A stretch of DNA of 64,000 bases from Dyadobacter psychrophilus (GTDB lineage Bacteria; Bacteroidota; Bacteroidia; Cytophagales; Spirosomataceae), in contig NZ_FUZA01000001.1 in assembly GCF_900167945.1 (NCBI RefSeq), positions 868,001-932,000 on the forward strand, written 5' to 3'. Below, piece by piece: positions 1-8,151 of the stretch. The notes under the pieces were generated by a model that made no database searches, was not told the origin of the DNA, and saw nothing but the letters and a program-made list of their open reading frames with translations. Positions within the stretch are counted from its first letter, which is position 1. Every line of letters begins with the position of its first letter. Made by a program: the position numbers and the translations under genes.

Positions 1-402
1 AATGAAGCCAAAGCACGTATCCGCCTGATCGAAGATGATGCAAACCGTGCAGAATCCGTTTTGAATGAAAGAAACGAAGATCTTAAAGCGAAAAAAGGTG
101 AACTGAATGTTATTACCAGCGAAAGTGAAGCTGAGGAAAAAGGGCTGATTGCAGAAAGAGAAAAGCATATCAAGAAAATTGAGGATCGTTTGCTGAAATC
201 TTATCAGAAGATCCGCGACAACTCAATGAATGGTCTGGCAGTTGTTCACGTATCACGCGGCGCTTGCGGAGGCTGTTTCAGCATTGTTCCGCCACAACGT
301 CAGGCTGACATTCGTGAGCGCAAGAAACTGATCGTTTGCGAACATTGCGGACGTATCCTTGCAGACGTTGAAAGTGTTGAGCCTGTTCATCAGCGCAGAT
401 AA
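1..402 (+). CDS. C4-type zinc-ribbon protein, 3' part
   Basis: The reading frame is open from base 1, so the gene begins before the window and only about 133 C-terminal residues are visible. The visible part starts with a highly charged helical, coiled-coil-like stretch rich in Glu, Lys and Arg. It ends in a zinc ribbon with two C-x2-C pairs, GACGGC and CEHCGR, separated by about 25 residues. This is the architecture of the bacterial C4-type zinc-ribbon/coiled-coil family (zf-RING_7 type), whose members are nucleic-acid-associated or ribosome-associated proteins of poorly defined role. A hairpin terminator follows directly. Family placement is fairly secure, function is not. Confidence 0.8.
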   Translation, partial: NEAKARIRLIEDDANRAESVLNERNEDLKAKKGELNVITSESEAEEKGLIAEREKHIKKIEDRLLKSYQKIRDNSMNGLAVVHVSRGACGGCFSIVPPQRQADIRERKKLIVCEHCGRILADVESVEPVHQRR

Positions 403-420
403 CTTTCCATATAAAAGATT

Positions 421-452
421 AAGAGGTTGTCTTACCCGGACAACCTTTTTTT
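421..452 (+). terminator. Rho-independent terminator after zinc-ribbon gene
   Basis: An 8-bp perfect stem (AGGTTGTC at 424-431 with GACAACCT at 439-446) and a 7-nt loop are followed by a run of T at 446-452. The T-run touches an ATG at 453, so translation of the next gene more plausibly begins at the ATG at 465. Confidence 0.8.
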
Positions 453-464
453 ATGGGCTTAAAT

Positions 465-2000
465 ATGAATTGGAAAAGTAACTGGCATATTCCTGCGTCC
501 GGATTTCTCAGATCGGCTATGCTGGTTTTCTTCCTGGTGTATCCTTTTTCTGTAAACGCGGAAGAGTTACAGTATGACGTCATCTTCACACCGAAGCTGC
601 AAAAAGCTTATTTCGAGATTCAGAAACTACGTTTGCCGTCCGCTCGTGCGTTAATAAATACGGAGCGCACTTCTGAAAAAGACAATGCACTTATTCCCTA
701 TCTGGATAACTACGCTGATCTGCATTATCTTTTGATCTCGGAGGATAAAAAAGCTTACAAAACGTTATCTCAAAAAGAAAATCTGCGCCTCGACGCCCTG
801 GGTAAGTTACCTGATAATTCTCCTTACAAACGTTTCCTTCAAGCGGAAATACGTATGCACTGGGCATTTGCCAAACTTAAATTCGGGAATGAGATCAGTG
901 GATCGTGGGAGATCATTAAGGCCTACAAACTCCTCGAGGAAAACAAAAAAATATTCCCCGATTTTCTGCCAACACTTAAATCTCTTGGCCTGTTACACGT
1001 TTTAATAGGTTCCATTCCTGAAAATTACGGCTGGGTCGCAAAGATACTTGGCCTGAAAGGAAATATCCAGAATGGCATCAGCGAGCTGCGGATTGTTGAA
1101 AAAGAACTGCCATTTTTCCGGCAAGAGGCAGAGTTAATTGATCTTTTGTTGCACGCCTACACATTGCAGCTTTCGCCTGCGCAACAATCCCGCATTCGCG
1201 ATTGGCCCAAAGAGCAGCCTGACAATTTGCTTCTGCATTTTTTTGCAACAACCATTTTAATGAAAGAAGGGCGCAGCGAAGATGCGGCATATTATCTGGC
1301 TGAGGCACCTTCCGGCCCGGCTTACGTCTCTTTCCCGTTCCTCGACTATTTAAAGGGAGAAATAAACCTTCAAAAGGGCAATTACGCCCAAGCGGAAGGT
1401 CATTACAAGGTGTTTTTGAAAATTTACCCGGGATTTAATTACATCAAGGATAGCAACTTGAAGCTTTTTATGTGCAACTGGCTCGTTGATCAGGATCGGG
1501 AGGCGAATATATTCATACAAAAAGTAAAAGGATCCGGCAGCACGATTATCGAAGCGGATCAGCTCGCGGAAAGGATAGCTGCGGAGTTCATTTCCGGAAA
1601 AATAAGTCCGAACCAAAAAATTCTTTACAAAGCCCGATATGCAACGGACGGCGGATATCTGGAAACTGCGTCCGCTTTGATGGAAACCGTCACCGAAAAA
1701 TCATTCATTTCGACCGAAGAAAAAGCAGAATTCAATTATAGAAAAGGCAGGATCCTTCAAAAATCAGGTCATCCGGCACTTTCTGTTCCCTATTATAACC
1801 GCGCGCTGAATTTGACCAAACAGGAGGCAGCTGGCTTTGGAGCGGCCTCTGCGTTACAACTAGGCTATATTTCCTTAGAAAAAAATGACAAGCCCAACGC
1901 AATTGCATACTTCAAAAAGGCAATGTCATTCAAAAAACACGAATACAAAAACAGCATCGACAACAAAGCGCGCGCTGCACTTACAACATTGGGCCAATAA
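465..2000 (+). CDS. Secreted TPR-repeat protein of unknown function
   Basis: About 511 residues. The N-terminus has a charged stretch, a hydrophobic core (AMLVFFLVYPFSVNA, roughly residues 18-32) and an Ala-x-Ala-like cleavage site, so export to the periplasm is likely. The rest is alpha-helical with tetratricopeptide-like spacing. The clearest repeats are near the C-terminus (EFNYRKGRILQKSGHPALSVPYY and LQLGYISLEKNDKPNAIAYF patterns, residues about 425-500). An alternative ATG at 453 lies against the T-run of the preceding terminator, so 465 was chosen. TPR proteins act as scaffolds and nothing here identifies a partner. radC follows 58 bp downstream. Confidence 0.7.
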   Translation: MNWKSNWHIPASGFLRSAMLVFFLVYPFSVNAEELQYDVIFTPKLQKAYFEIQKLRLPSARALINTERTSEKDNALIPYLDNYADLHYLLISEDKKAYKTLSQKENLRLDALGKLPDNSPYKRFLQAEIRMHWAFAKLKFGNEISGSWEIIKAYKLLEENKKIFPDFLPTLKSLGLLHVLIGSIPENYGWVAKILGLKGNIQNGISELRIVEKELPFFRQEAELIDLLLHAYTLQLSPAQQSRIRDWPKEQPDNLLLHFFATTILMKEGRSEDAAYYLAEAPSGPAYVSFPFLDYLKGEINLQKGNYAQAEGHYKVFLKIYPGFNYIKDSNLKLFMCNWLVDQDREANIFIQKVKGSGSTIIEADQLAERIAAEFISGKISPNQKILYKARYATDGGYLETASALMETVTEKSFISTEEKAEFNYRKGRILQKSGHPALSVPYYNRALNLTKQEAAGFGAASALQLGYISLEKNDKPNAIAYFKKAMSFKKHEYKNSIDNKARAALTTLGQ

Positions 2001-2058
2001 ACGGATGTGACCATTTCTGGATCGTAACGTCAAAAGGGAAAAATCACCAATTCTCTTT

Positions 2059-2763
2059 ATGTCGAAAAACGGATACGAAAATCCTCTGAAAATATTAAGC
2101 TGGTCCGAAGAGGACCGCCCTCGCGAAAAATTCATGTTCAAAGGCCGGGCGGCATTGTCGGATGCAGAACTGATTGCAATCCTGATCGGGTCGGGAACCC
2201 GTGATATGTCCGCTGTTGACCTCGCAAAGATCATTATGCAATCGTGCAAGGACAACATTAATGAACTCGCGAAGGTCACGGTGAACGACCTCAAAAAACA
2301 TCCGGGCATTGGGGAAGCAAAGGCGGTTACCATTTTGGCAGCGCTCGAACTCGGACGCCGCCGAAACGACCTGATAGGGACGCAGAAACGGAAGATCACC
2401 AACTCAAAAACCGCTTATGAGGAAATGAAGCCATATTTGCTTGACAAACCCAACGAAGAATTCTGGATAATCCTTCTGAACAGGGCTAATCAGGTTATGC
2501 GATCAGTTCAGATCAGCGTTGGAGGGGTTTCCAGCACCGCAGTGGATATCAAAGTGATTTTCAAGCTGGCGGTCGACAACCTTGCGAGCTCCGTGATTTT
2601 GGTGCATAATCATCCCTCCGGCCAGCTTACGCCCAGTGCGGCCGACTGCGCGCTCACATTACAAATAAAAGAGGCAGGCCGATTGCTCGACATGCCTGTT
2701 CTGGATCATATGATCTTTACCGATAATGGTTATTATAGTTTCAAGGATGAAGGTGAAATGTGA
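2059..2763 (+). CDS. radC: RadC family JAB-domain protein
   Basis: 234 residues, the normal RadC length. The N-terminal part (about 1-100) has the helix-hairpin-helix-like region containing LSDAELIAILIGSGT and HPGIGEAKA. The C-terminal MPN/JAB domain carries the JAMM metal motif HNHPSG (about residue 183) followed by Asp in SAADCAL. RadC proteins were named for DNA repair in E. coli, but that role is disputed and the biochemical activity is unsettled. Its TGA stop overlaps in palindrome TGATCA with the stop of the convergent lipoprotein gene, so the two genes abut with no spacer. Confidence 0.93.
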   Translation: MSKNGYENPLKILSWSEEDRPREKFMFKGRAALSDAELIAILIGSGTRDMSAVDLAKIIMQSCKDNINELAKVTVNDLKKHPGIGEAKAVTILAALELGRRRNDLIGTQKRKITNSKTAYEEMKPYLLDKPNEEFWIILLNRANQVMRSVQISVGGVSSTAVDIKVIFKLAVDNLASSVILVHNHPSGQLTPSAADCALTLQIKEAGRLLDMPVLDHMIFTDNGYYSFKDEGEM

Positions 2764-3576
2764 TCAGAAAACCTTATCTCTATCAATCACATCGTCCAGC
2801 TCGGCGTAAGGAATAGTAAACTGAATGGCGCCCCGGGCATATGCAGCGATTTCGTACGGATTATAGTAAAACAAAATGCCCTCAGGCGTGAAAACATAAG
2901 CGACGGGCAGCACAAATTTATGGTTGACCAAAAAATAACCTGCTTCCTCCAAATCGGTTTCTGCGCTCAGTTTCTCTGTTTTTCGAAATGCTTTGTCCAC
3001 CAGGCTCAGCAGTGCGGTAGAATCGGAAATAAAGTCTTTCATTTCTATTTCGCTCCCTGTTCTGGCATCAAAAGCATGATATGAACGAAATGTATTGGGG
3101 TGTGCTCCGCCCGTGAAGGCATAATGATCAAGCTGATAAAACAGCACTTTTGGTGACGAAAAGACTGTATCGCCTTTCAACTCCACTTCCCAGCAGCCTG
3201 GAGCGTCCGGAAAGTCCTTTTTGAAGTCATTGTAATTTTTTTCAAAAACATCAAAAGCACCTTTTACGCTTTTACCCGCCTGCGGATTCGCTGCAATGCT
3301 GGCAGAATCTCCGTAGGAATTGATTCTTTGAATAGATTTCTGTGTTAAGGCAGCCCGGATCGCTTTCGAAGACTGACTGGAATCGGATGGCTCCCAGAGA
3401 TTAACGATGATAGAAATGCCTTTGTTACTGACCGTGTCGCAGCCACCAAATTGCTTATTCTTCTTAATGCCCGTGAACTTCTCCCTACTTCCCGAATTTT
3501 CCTTATCACCCGAACCTTTGCAAGCCGCAAGAAAAGATATGACGAAAAGAAAAAAACAGATTTTGTTTAAATGCAT
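2764..3576 (-). CDS. Lipoprotein with DUF3298-like domain
   Basis: 270 residues. The N-terminus is a lipoprotein signal, with a hydrophobic stretch ending in FLAACKGS (lipobox L-A-A-C, Cys about 19). The mature part resembles the DUF4163/DUF3298 (RsiV/PdaC-like) architecture: a central segment FYQLDHYAFTGGAHPNTFRS followed by DARTGSEIEMKDFI, and a C-terminal half with FTPEGILFYYNPYEIAAYARG. Family members outside Firmicutes are envelope lipoproteins of unknown role, and RsiV relatives bind lysozyme. It is the last gene before convergent radC and lies 26 bp downstream of the response-regulator gene, so it may be co-transcribed with the two-component pair. Confidence 0.8.
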   Translation of the reverse strand: MHLNKICFFLFVISFLAACKGSGDKENSGSREKFTGIKKNKQFGGCDTVSNKGISIIVNLWEPSDSSQSSKAIRAALTQKSIQRINSYGDSASIAANPQAGKSVKGAFDVFEKNYNDFKKDFPDAPGCWEVELKGDTVFSSPKVLFYQLDHYAFTGGAHPNTFRSYHAFDARTGSEIEMKDFISDSTALLSLVDKAFRKTEKLSAETDLEEAGYFLVNHKFVLPVAYVFTPEGILFYYNPYEIAAYARGAIQFTIPYAELDDVIDRDKVF

Positions 3577-3602
3577 ATTATTGCTGATGAAATGGAGACC
3601 AA

Positions 3603-4337
3603 TTATAAACTCATCAGCTCTTTAAACCTGATGGCCTGACGACGAGAAATTTCAATTTTGTCGCCGCCTTGTAGCGTAACGAGCAATCCGCCGCTAAACC
3701 AGGGTTCAATTTTCTCAATCCAGTGCAAATTTATAATGTGCTTGCGATTGGCCCGGAAGTAAGTGTTAGGTTCCAGCCGTTCTTCCAGATTATTCAGGGA
3801 TTTTAGGACCAAAGGTTTTTGATCGTCAAAATGCAGTCGTACGTAGTTGCCCATTGATTCAAAAAGACGGATTTTGCCCAATTTCACAAACCAGCATTTT
3901 TCTCCATCCTTAACAAAAACCTGATCATTTTCACCAAGCACTTTTTCAGCGCGTTCGTGCGCGTGAGCCGGCGTTTCGGGTTGTGCCTGATTCTCTTCGA
4001 TGCGATGGATCGTGTCTTTTAAACGCTCTGAATCAATTGGCTTTAAGAGATAATCAAGCGCATTAAATTCAAATGCCTTGATCGCATACTCATCATAAGC
4101 CGTGGTAAAAATCACTTCCGGGGTTTTTCCTTCAATGGAAGAAAGTAATTCGAAACCGTTTTTACCAGGCATTTGAATGTCGAGAAAAAGCAGTTCCGGC
4201 TGTAATTCTTCAATCATCACCAATGCTTCTTCCGCATTGGCCGCTTCGCCCACAATGTCAATCCTGGTATAAGGTTCCAGTAACCTTTTTAATTCGTTTC
4301 TTGCAAGGCGTTCGTCGTCGACAATAAGAGTCCTCAT
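3603..4337 (-). CDS. LytTR-family response regulator
   Basis: 244 residues. The N-terminal receiver domain has acidic residues DDE at 7-9, phospho-acceptor Asp53 in FLDIQMPGKNG, and TTAYDEYAIKAF downstream with KP (LLKPID) at the beta5 end. The C-terminal LytTR DNA-binding domain spans about 140-244, with FVKDGEKCWFVKLGKIRLFESMGNYVRLHF and FRANRKHIINL. The cognate sensor kinase gene lies immediately upstream (49 bp) on the same strand. Such LytS/LytR-like pairs are common in Bacteroidota, and the target genes cannot be told from this sequence. Confidence 0.93.
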   Translation of the reverse strand: MRTLIVDDERLARNELKRLLEPYTRIDIVGEAANAEEALVMIEELQPELLFLDIQMPGKNGFELLSSIEGKTPEVIFTTAYDEYAIKAFEFNALDYLLKPIDSERLKDTIHRIEENQAQPETPAHAHERAEKVLGENDQVFVKDGEKCWFVKLGKIRLFESMGNYVRLHFDDQKPLVLKSLNNLEERLEPNTYFRANRKHIINLHWIEKIEPWFSGGLLVTLQGGDKIEISRRQAIRFKELMSL

Positions 4338-4386
4338 AACAGGTCAGTTAGGAATAAAATGAAGTTTTAAAATTGATGTAAAGCCG

Positions 4387-5454
4387 TCAGTTGCTTTTTC
4401 CCGTCTCCTCTCCTACCATCATCACGCCTTCCGACAGCATTGGGATCCGCACTTCCGAGCAAACTACATCTGGTTTCTCCTGAAAAATGCGGAAAGTCGC
4501 CCCCTTACCATATAAAATTGATAGCCGCTCGGCTGTATTTTTTAATCCGACACCACCCGAATCCGTATTTCCCAGGTTACCGGAATTCAGAATGGTGATG
4601 ATGAGAAGTTCGTTCGCAATTTCCGATTTTACATCGATAAATCCACCACCCATTTCTTTGGAAACTCCATGCTTGATGCCGTTTTCTACCAGAGTTTGCA
4701 GCATCATCGGCGGAACCTGCCAGTAAATCGCCTGCGGATTTGTGGCGATGGAGTAGCGTAAACGATCTTCGTAACGCACTTTTTCCAGTTCCAGATAATC
4801 CTCGACGGTTCTCAATTCTTCCTGCAAATCAACCGTTTTCCGTCTGTCGGCCAGTAACGAATTTCGCAAAATATTGGATAACTGCGTGATGCTGAGCTGC
4901 GCTTTTTTAGGATCTTCATATACCAGCGCCCTAATGCTGTTCAGTGCGTTGAATGTAAAATGTGGGTTGAGCTGCGAACGTAAAACCTTCGCTTCTGCTT
5001 CCCGCATAGACATTTTCAGCATGATCTTCTCGTAACTGGCAAGCCTTGTCTGTTCTATATAATGATAAACTGTGTAAGACAAAATCCAGGCAAGTAAGTT
5101 TTTGCACCAGGTTGCATAGTAACCCCAGAAAACGAGTGGCTGGTTAAGCAAATTCTCTTCAAGCACTTTCCGGTCCATAGGCTGATTGACCAGCGCCATG
5201 ATCAACCCTAATAATAAGACCGACCCAATAACCCGCAAAGCAAGCCGTGGGAGTGGTAATGATGACCAGTTCCATTTTTGGATCACCAGCCTGTATACGT
5301 GCGTAAGGCAAATAACAAACAGAATATTGGCTAATGCTGTGTAAAAGACGCCGGCTTCAAAACCAAATTCGAGCGCATAAGGAATGTACTCGAACATGAT
5401 CAGCAACGTCCAGCCGAGAATTTGTAACGTCCAATAAGTACGTTTTTTGGACAT
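4387..5454 (-). CDS. LytS-type membrane sensor histidine kinase
   Basis: 355 residues. Four hydrophobic segments lie between residues about 8 and 130. They are followed by a short coiled linker and the His_kinase (PF06580-type) block QLNPHFTFNALNSI with phospho-acceptor His165. The ATPase domain shows the N-box PPMMLQTLVENGIKHGV and a G-box SGGVGLKNTAERLSILYG. The motif carries PHFTFN rather than the common PHFLFN. No extracytoplasmic sensor domain is visible, so the membrane bundle itself is the probable input. It pairs with the LytTR regulator just downstream. Confidence 0.93.
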   Translation of the reverse strand: MSKKRTYWTLQILGWTLLIMFEYIPYALEFGFEAGVFYTALANILFVICLTHVYRLVIQKWNWSSLPLPRLALRVIGSVLLLGLIMALVNQPMDRKVLEENLLNQPLVFWGYYATWCKNLLAWILSYTVYHYIEQTRLASYEKIMLKMSMREAEAKVLRSQLNPHFTFNALNSIRALVYEDPKKAQLSITQLSNILRNSLLADRRKTVDLQEELRTVEDYLELEKVRYEDRLRYSIATNPQAIYWQVPPMMLQTLVENGIKHGVSKEMGGGFIDVKSEIANELLIITILNSGNLGNTDSGGVGLKNTAERLSILYGKGATFRIFQEKPDVVCSEVRIPMLSEGVMMVGEETGKSN

Positions 5455-5557
5455 GAAGATTTTCTGTTGTGCTGTTTGAACTTCGGCAAATGTATCTATG
5501 TGACCTGCACTTCAGTTCACAAATACACCAAAGGAAACGAATCTACACAAGCGGTTT

Positions 5558-6202
5558 TTACAAGGTTTGGGGTATTTCCAGAGACAATAAGTGGGTAATG
5601 TCGTTGGAAACTTCGAGCTCAAATTTAGCCGTGTCGTAAGAATAATTGATTTTGTACAAACAGAGGTTACTGTGCTCATAATCGTCCATTTTCACCAATG
5701 GTTGACTAAAAAGCGTGGTGAGCAGCACCCGCATTGCACGGCCGTGCATAGCAATAAGGATGTTTCTTTCGTGTGGACGGGAAAGGATTGTCTCAATAAC
5801 CGGGATCTGGCGCTCCCTGACCTGCAACGGACTTTCGCCCTCTTCTGCTGCTAATTCAACCTGTCCGTTTTTCCAGGCAGTTACCAGCTCGCGGTAATAG
5901 TTATTATCGCCCGTATTGGGCTCACGGCCTTCGCGGTTCCCCCAGGAGATTTCGTTGAGGCCTGCGTAACTTTCGTGCGGTATGCCCAGCTTGATGAACC
6001 CGCGAACAGTTTGCTGTGTTCGTTTTAAATCGGAAGTATAAATTTTGTCAAAAGGGACATGTTGGTAAGCATTAAAAAAAGCGGCAGCCTGGGCTTCGCC
6101 CCATTCATTCAGCAAGGAATCAACACCACTTCCCTGAACCACTCCCCTGCGGTTAAAATCTGTTTCACCGTGGCGAATGAGGTAGATAGACTTTCTTTTC
6201 AA
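5558..6202 (-). CDS. Histidine phosphatase family protein
   Basis: 214 residues with the phosphoglycerate-mutase-like signature LIRHGETDFNRRG (nucleophile His11), Arg and Glu in ELNEISWGNREGREP, and the second catalytic His in LIAMHGRAMRVLL. Substrates in this superfamily range from sugar phosphates to cofactors, so the substrate is unknown. The start is a TTG at 6202. No ATG lies between it and the RHG motif, and the motif sits at the usual distance from the N-terminus. The gene is transcribed in the same direction as the two-component pair, about 100 bp upstream of it, and is divergent from the thioesterase gene. Confidence 0.88.
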   Translation of the reverse strand: MKRKSIYLIRHGETDFNRRGVVQGSGVDSLLNEWGEAQAAAFFNAYQHVPFDKIYTSDLKRTQQTVRGFIKLGIPHESYAGLNEISWGNREGREPNTGDNNYYRELVTAWKNGQVELAAEEGESPLQVRERQIPVIETILSRPHERNILIAMHGRAMRVLLTTLFSQPLVKMDDYEHSNLCLYKINYSYDTAKFELEVSNDITHLLSLEIPQTL

Positions 6203-6224
6203 AATAATAGGATAATTTAAATAT

Positions 6225-6232
6225 TAATTTTG
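6225..6232 (+). promoter_or_regulatory. Candidate -7 element (TAATTTTG) before thioesterase gene
   Basis: The octamer TAATTTTG matches the Bacteroidota -7 consensus TAnnTTTG and sits 56 nt before the ATG at 6288. No convincing TTTG is present at the -33 position, so this is a sequence-pattern call only. Confidence 0.35.
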
Positions 6233-6287
6233 CAAATACCTTGTTTTTAACCTTTATAGCCGTTACAAATTTATACATTTTTTAGAT

Positions 6288-6713
6288 ATGTTCACTAGAT
6301 CCATCACGCTTGATGCACTTCATTCTTTTAGCCAGAATACAATCGCGAATCATCTTGGAATTGAATTCACCGAGATCGGAACGGATTATATAACTGCAAG
6401 AATGCCAGTGGACAAGCGGACGCATCAGCCGTTTGGAATTTTACACGGCGGCGCATCGGTTGTTTTGGCCGAGACGCTGGGCAGCATTGCATCTTTCCTT
6501 TGCCTGCCGGACCCGGAGAAACAACACGCGGTGGGACTCGAGATCAATGCTAATCACCTGCGTCCGGTGAAGCACGGGTTTGTATATGGAACCGTAAGAT
6601 CGATCCATCTGGGTCGGACGACCCATATCTGGGATATCAGAATTACGAATGAGGAAAATAAGCTGGTATGTATCAGCCGGTTGACAGTTGCTATTGTGAA
6701 TGCGGAGCGCTGA
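6288..6713 (+). CDS. menI: Hotdog-fold thioesterase, probable DHNA-CoA hydrolase
   Basis: 141 residues, typical of single hotdog thioesterases of the PaaI/YdiI type. The segment PFGILHGGASVVLAETLGSIAS carries the HGG loop and the catalytic Glu (about residue 63). Downstream, GLEINANHLRPVKHGFVYGTV is the usual central strand region. It lies 46 bp upstream of an isochorismate synthase gene, which makes hydrolysis of 1,4-dihydroxy-2-naphthoyl-CoA in menaquinone synthesis the best guess. That assignment comes from context. Hotdog enzymes are promiscuous, and a phenylacetyl-CoA type substrate is the main alternative. Confidence 0.78.
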   Translation: MFTRSITLDALHSFSQNTIANHLGIEFTEIGTDYITARMPVDKRTHQPFGILHGGASVVLAETLGSIASFLCLPDPEKQHAVGLEINANHLRPVKHGFVYGTVRSIHLGRTTHIWDIRITNEENKLVCISRLTVAIVNAER

Positions 6714-6759
6714 CCTTATTTTGCAGAAAAATAACCTAACTATTAGATTCTAAGTATAA

Positions 6760-8007
6760 ATGCTTTCAGTACAAACCGACACACGACTTTCCATATTTGA
6801 GGGATTACAGGTCGAGGAACTCTGGACGGCATCCAGACAATTGGGATTTCCGTCGGCATTATGGAGGTTACCACATAAAAATGAAATCCAGCTGCTGATC
6901 TCCATCCAGGAAGGGATCAGAAAATGCCAACCCGAGCTAGAAAAACTATCTCCCGGATTTGTGATGAGCAATTTCCATTGGGATACAAATGAAGAAGTGC
7001 TGTTTTTAGAGGGCGATATCATTCTGACGTTTTCAGAGGAAAGCAACATTCAAGACATTCAACACAATGTTGGCGAAGAACACCCGGACGTTGCGCTGCT
7101 GGTAAGCCTGGCTAATGAAATAGCGAAGCAGGACCATGAAGTAGCTAATAGTGATGCCATCGCAATCCCGGATTTGCCTGATTTGGATTCCCGTGCCCGT
7201 TTTCAGCGCACTGTTGAACTTGCCGTTTCAGCAATCCGGCAGAACCAGTTCAAAAAAGTGGTTTTATCCAGAACCAAAGACCTGCCTTATTGCGAAAAAT
7301 TTCAACCCGCGAAAGCATTCTGCAAACTGGCCAAAGTGTATCCTCATGCTTTTGTTTCATTGGTAAATCTCCCCGATCGCAACGAAATGTGGCTTGGTGC
7401 AAGCCCGGAAGCGCTGGTTCGTCAGGATTCCAGCGGAACATTCAGGACAATGTCGCTGGCTGGAACACAAAATGCGCGTAGCGAGGCGGGTGAACTGATC
7501 CCAAAATTTGATATACGCTGGGGAGAAAAGGAAATTGAGGAACAAGCATTGGTGAGCCGCTATATCGTTGAATGTTTCAAGAAAATCCGGTTGCGTGAAT
7601 ACACCGAAACAGGCCCTAAAACGGTGCTGGCGGGCAACTTATACCATTTAAGAACTGATTTTGAAGTCGACACTGTTGCGCTGAACTTCCCGGAACTGGC
7701 TTCGGTGATGTTAAAATTGCTGCACCCTACATCCGCAGTTTGCGGCGTCCCCAAATTACCGAGCCTCCAATTTCTGACAGAAATTGAAGGTTATGACCGC
7801 TCATTTTACAGTGGCTTTCTGGGGCCAGCGCAGGTTGGGGGGGATACAAATTTGTTTGTTAACCTTCGGACAGTCAGATTTAAAGAGGGAAAAGCAACAT
7901 TTTTTGCCGGTGCCGGAATTACCGAAGAATCCATCCCAGAGCGTGAATGGGAGGAAACGGAGATGAAATGTGATACGCTTTTGAAGGTAATTGCCCAGGA
8001 ATTCTAA
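6760..8007 (+). CDS. menF: Isochorismate synthase
   Basis: 415 residues with a chorismate-binding domain over the C-terminal 250 residues. Landmarks are FKKVVLSRTKDL, MWLGASPEALVR, RTMSLAGTQNAR, EEQALVSRYIVECF, HPTSAVCGVPK and YSGFLGP, which include the Lys/Glu/His active-site and Mg-binding positions of the MST enzymes (isochorismate, anthranilate and aminodeoxychorismate synthases). The unpaired single-subunit form and the thioesterase neighbour favour isochorismate synthase feeding menaquinone. A siderophore role is less likely because no dihydroxybenzoate genes are nearby. The remaining men genes are not in the window. Confidence 0.87.
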   Translation: MLSVQTDTRLSIFEGLQVEELWTASRQLGFPSALWRLPHKNEIQLLISIQEGIRKCQPELEKLSPGFVMSNFHWDTNEEVLFLEGDIILTFSEESNIQDIQHNVGEEHPDVALLVSLANEIAKQDHEVANSDAIAIPDLPDLDSRARFQRTVELAVSAIRQNQFKKVVLSRTKDLPYCEKFQPAKAFCKLAKVYPHAFVSLVNLPDRNEMWLGASPEALVRQDSSGTFRTMSLAGTQNARSEAGELIPKFDIRWGEKEIEEQALVSRYIVECFKKIRLREYTETGPKTVLAGNLYHLRTDFEVDTVALNFPELASVMLKLLHPTSAVCGVPKLPSLQFLTEIEGYDRSFYSGFLGPAQVGGDTNLFVNLRTVRFKEGKATFFAGAGITEESIPEREWEETEMKCDTLLKVIAQEF

Positions 8008-8072
8008 AAATATATTTTCTGCTTTTAAACTTTTATAGTAGAAAAAAGTCCAATAGGTTTTAGATTAATATA

Positions 8073-8080
8073 TAATTTTG
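8073..8080 (+). promoter_or_regulatory. Candidate -7 element (TAATTTTG) before the RND operon
   Basis: TAATTTTG matches TAnnTTTG in the 144-bp gap before the adaptor gene, 72 nt ahead of its ATG. There is no matching -33 TTTG at the expected distance. The rest of the gap is AT-rich and shows no other recognisable element. Confidence 0.35.
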
Positions 8081-8151
8081 GGAAAGACCCGAAACTCAAT
8101 ATTAATCTTAACAACGGCCCCTAAACCATAAGCTCTGGAATTATCATTTTT

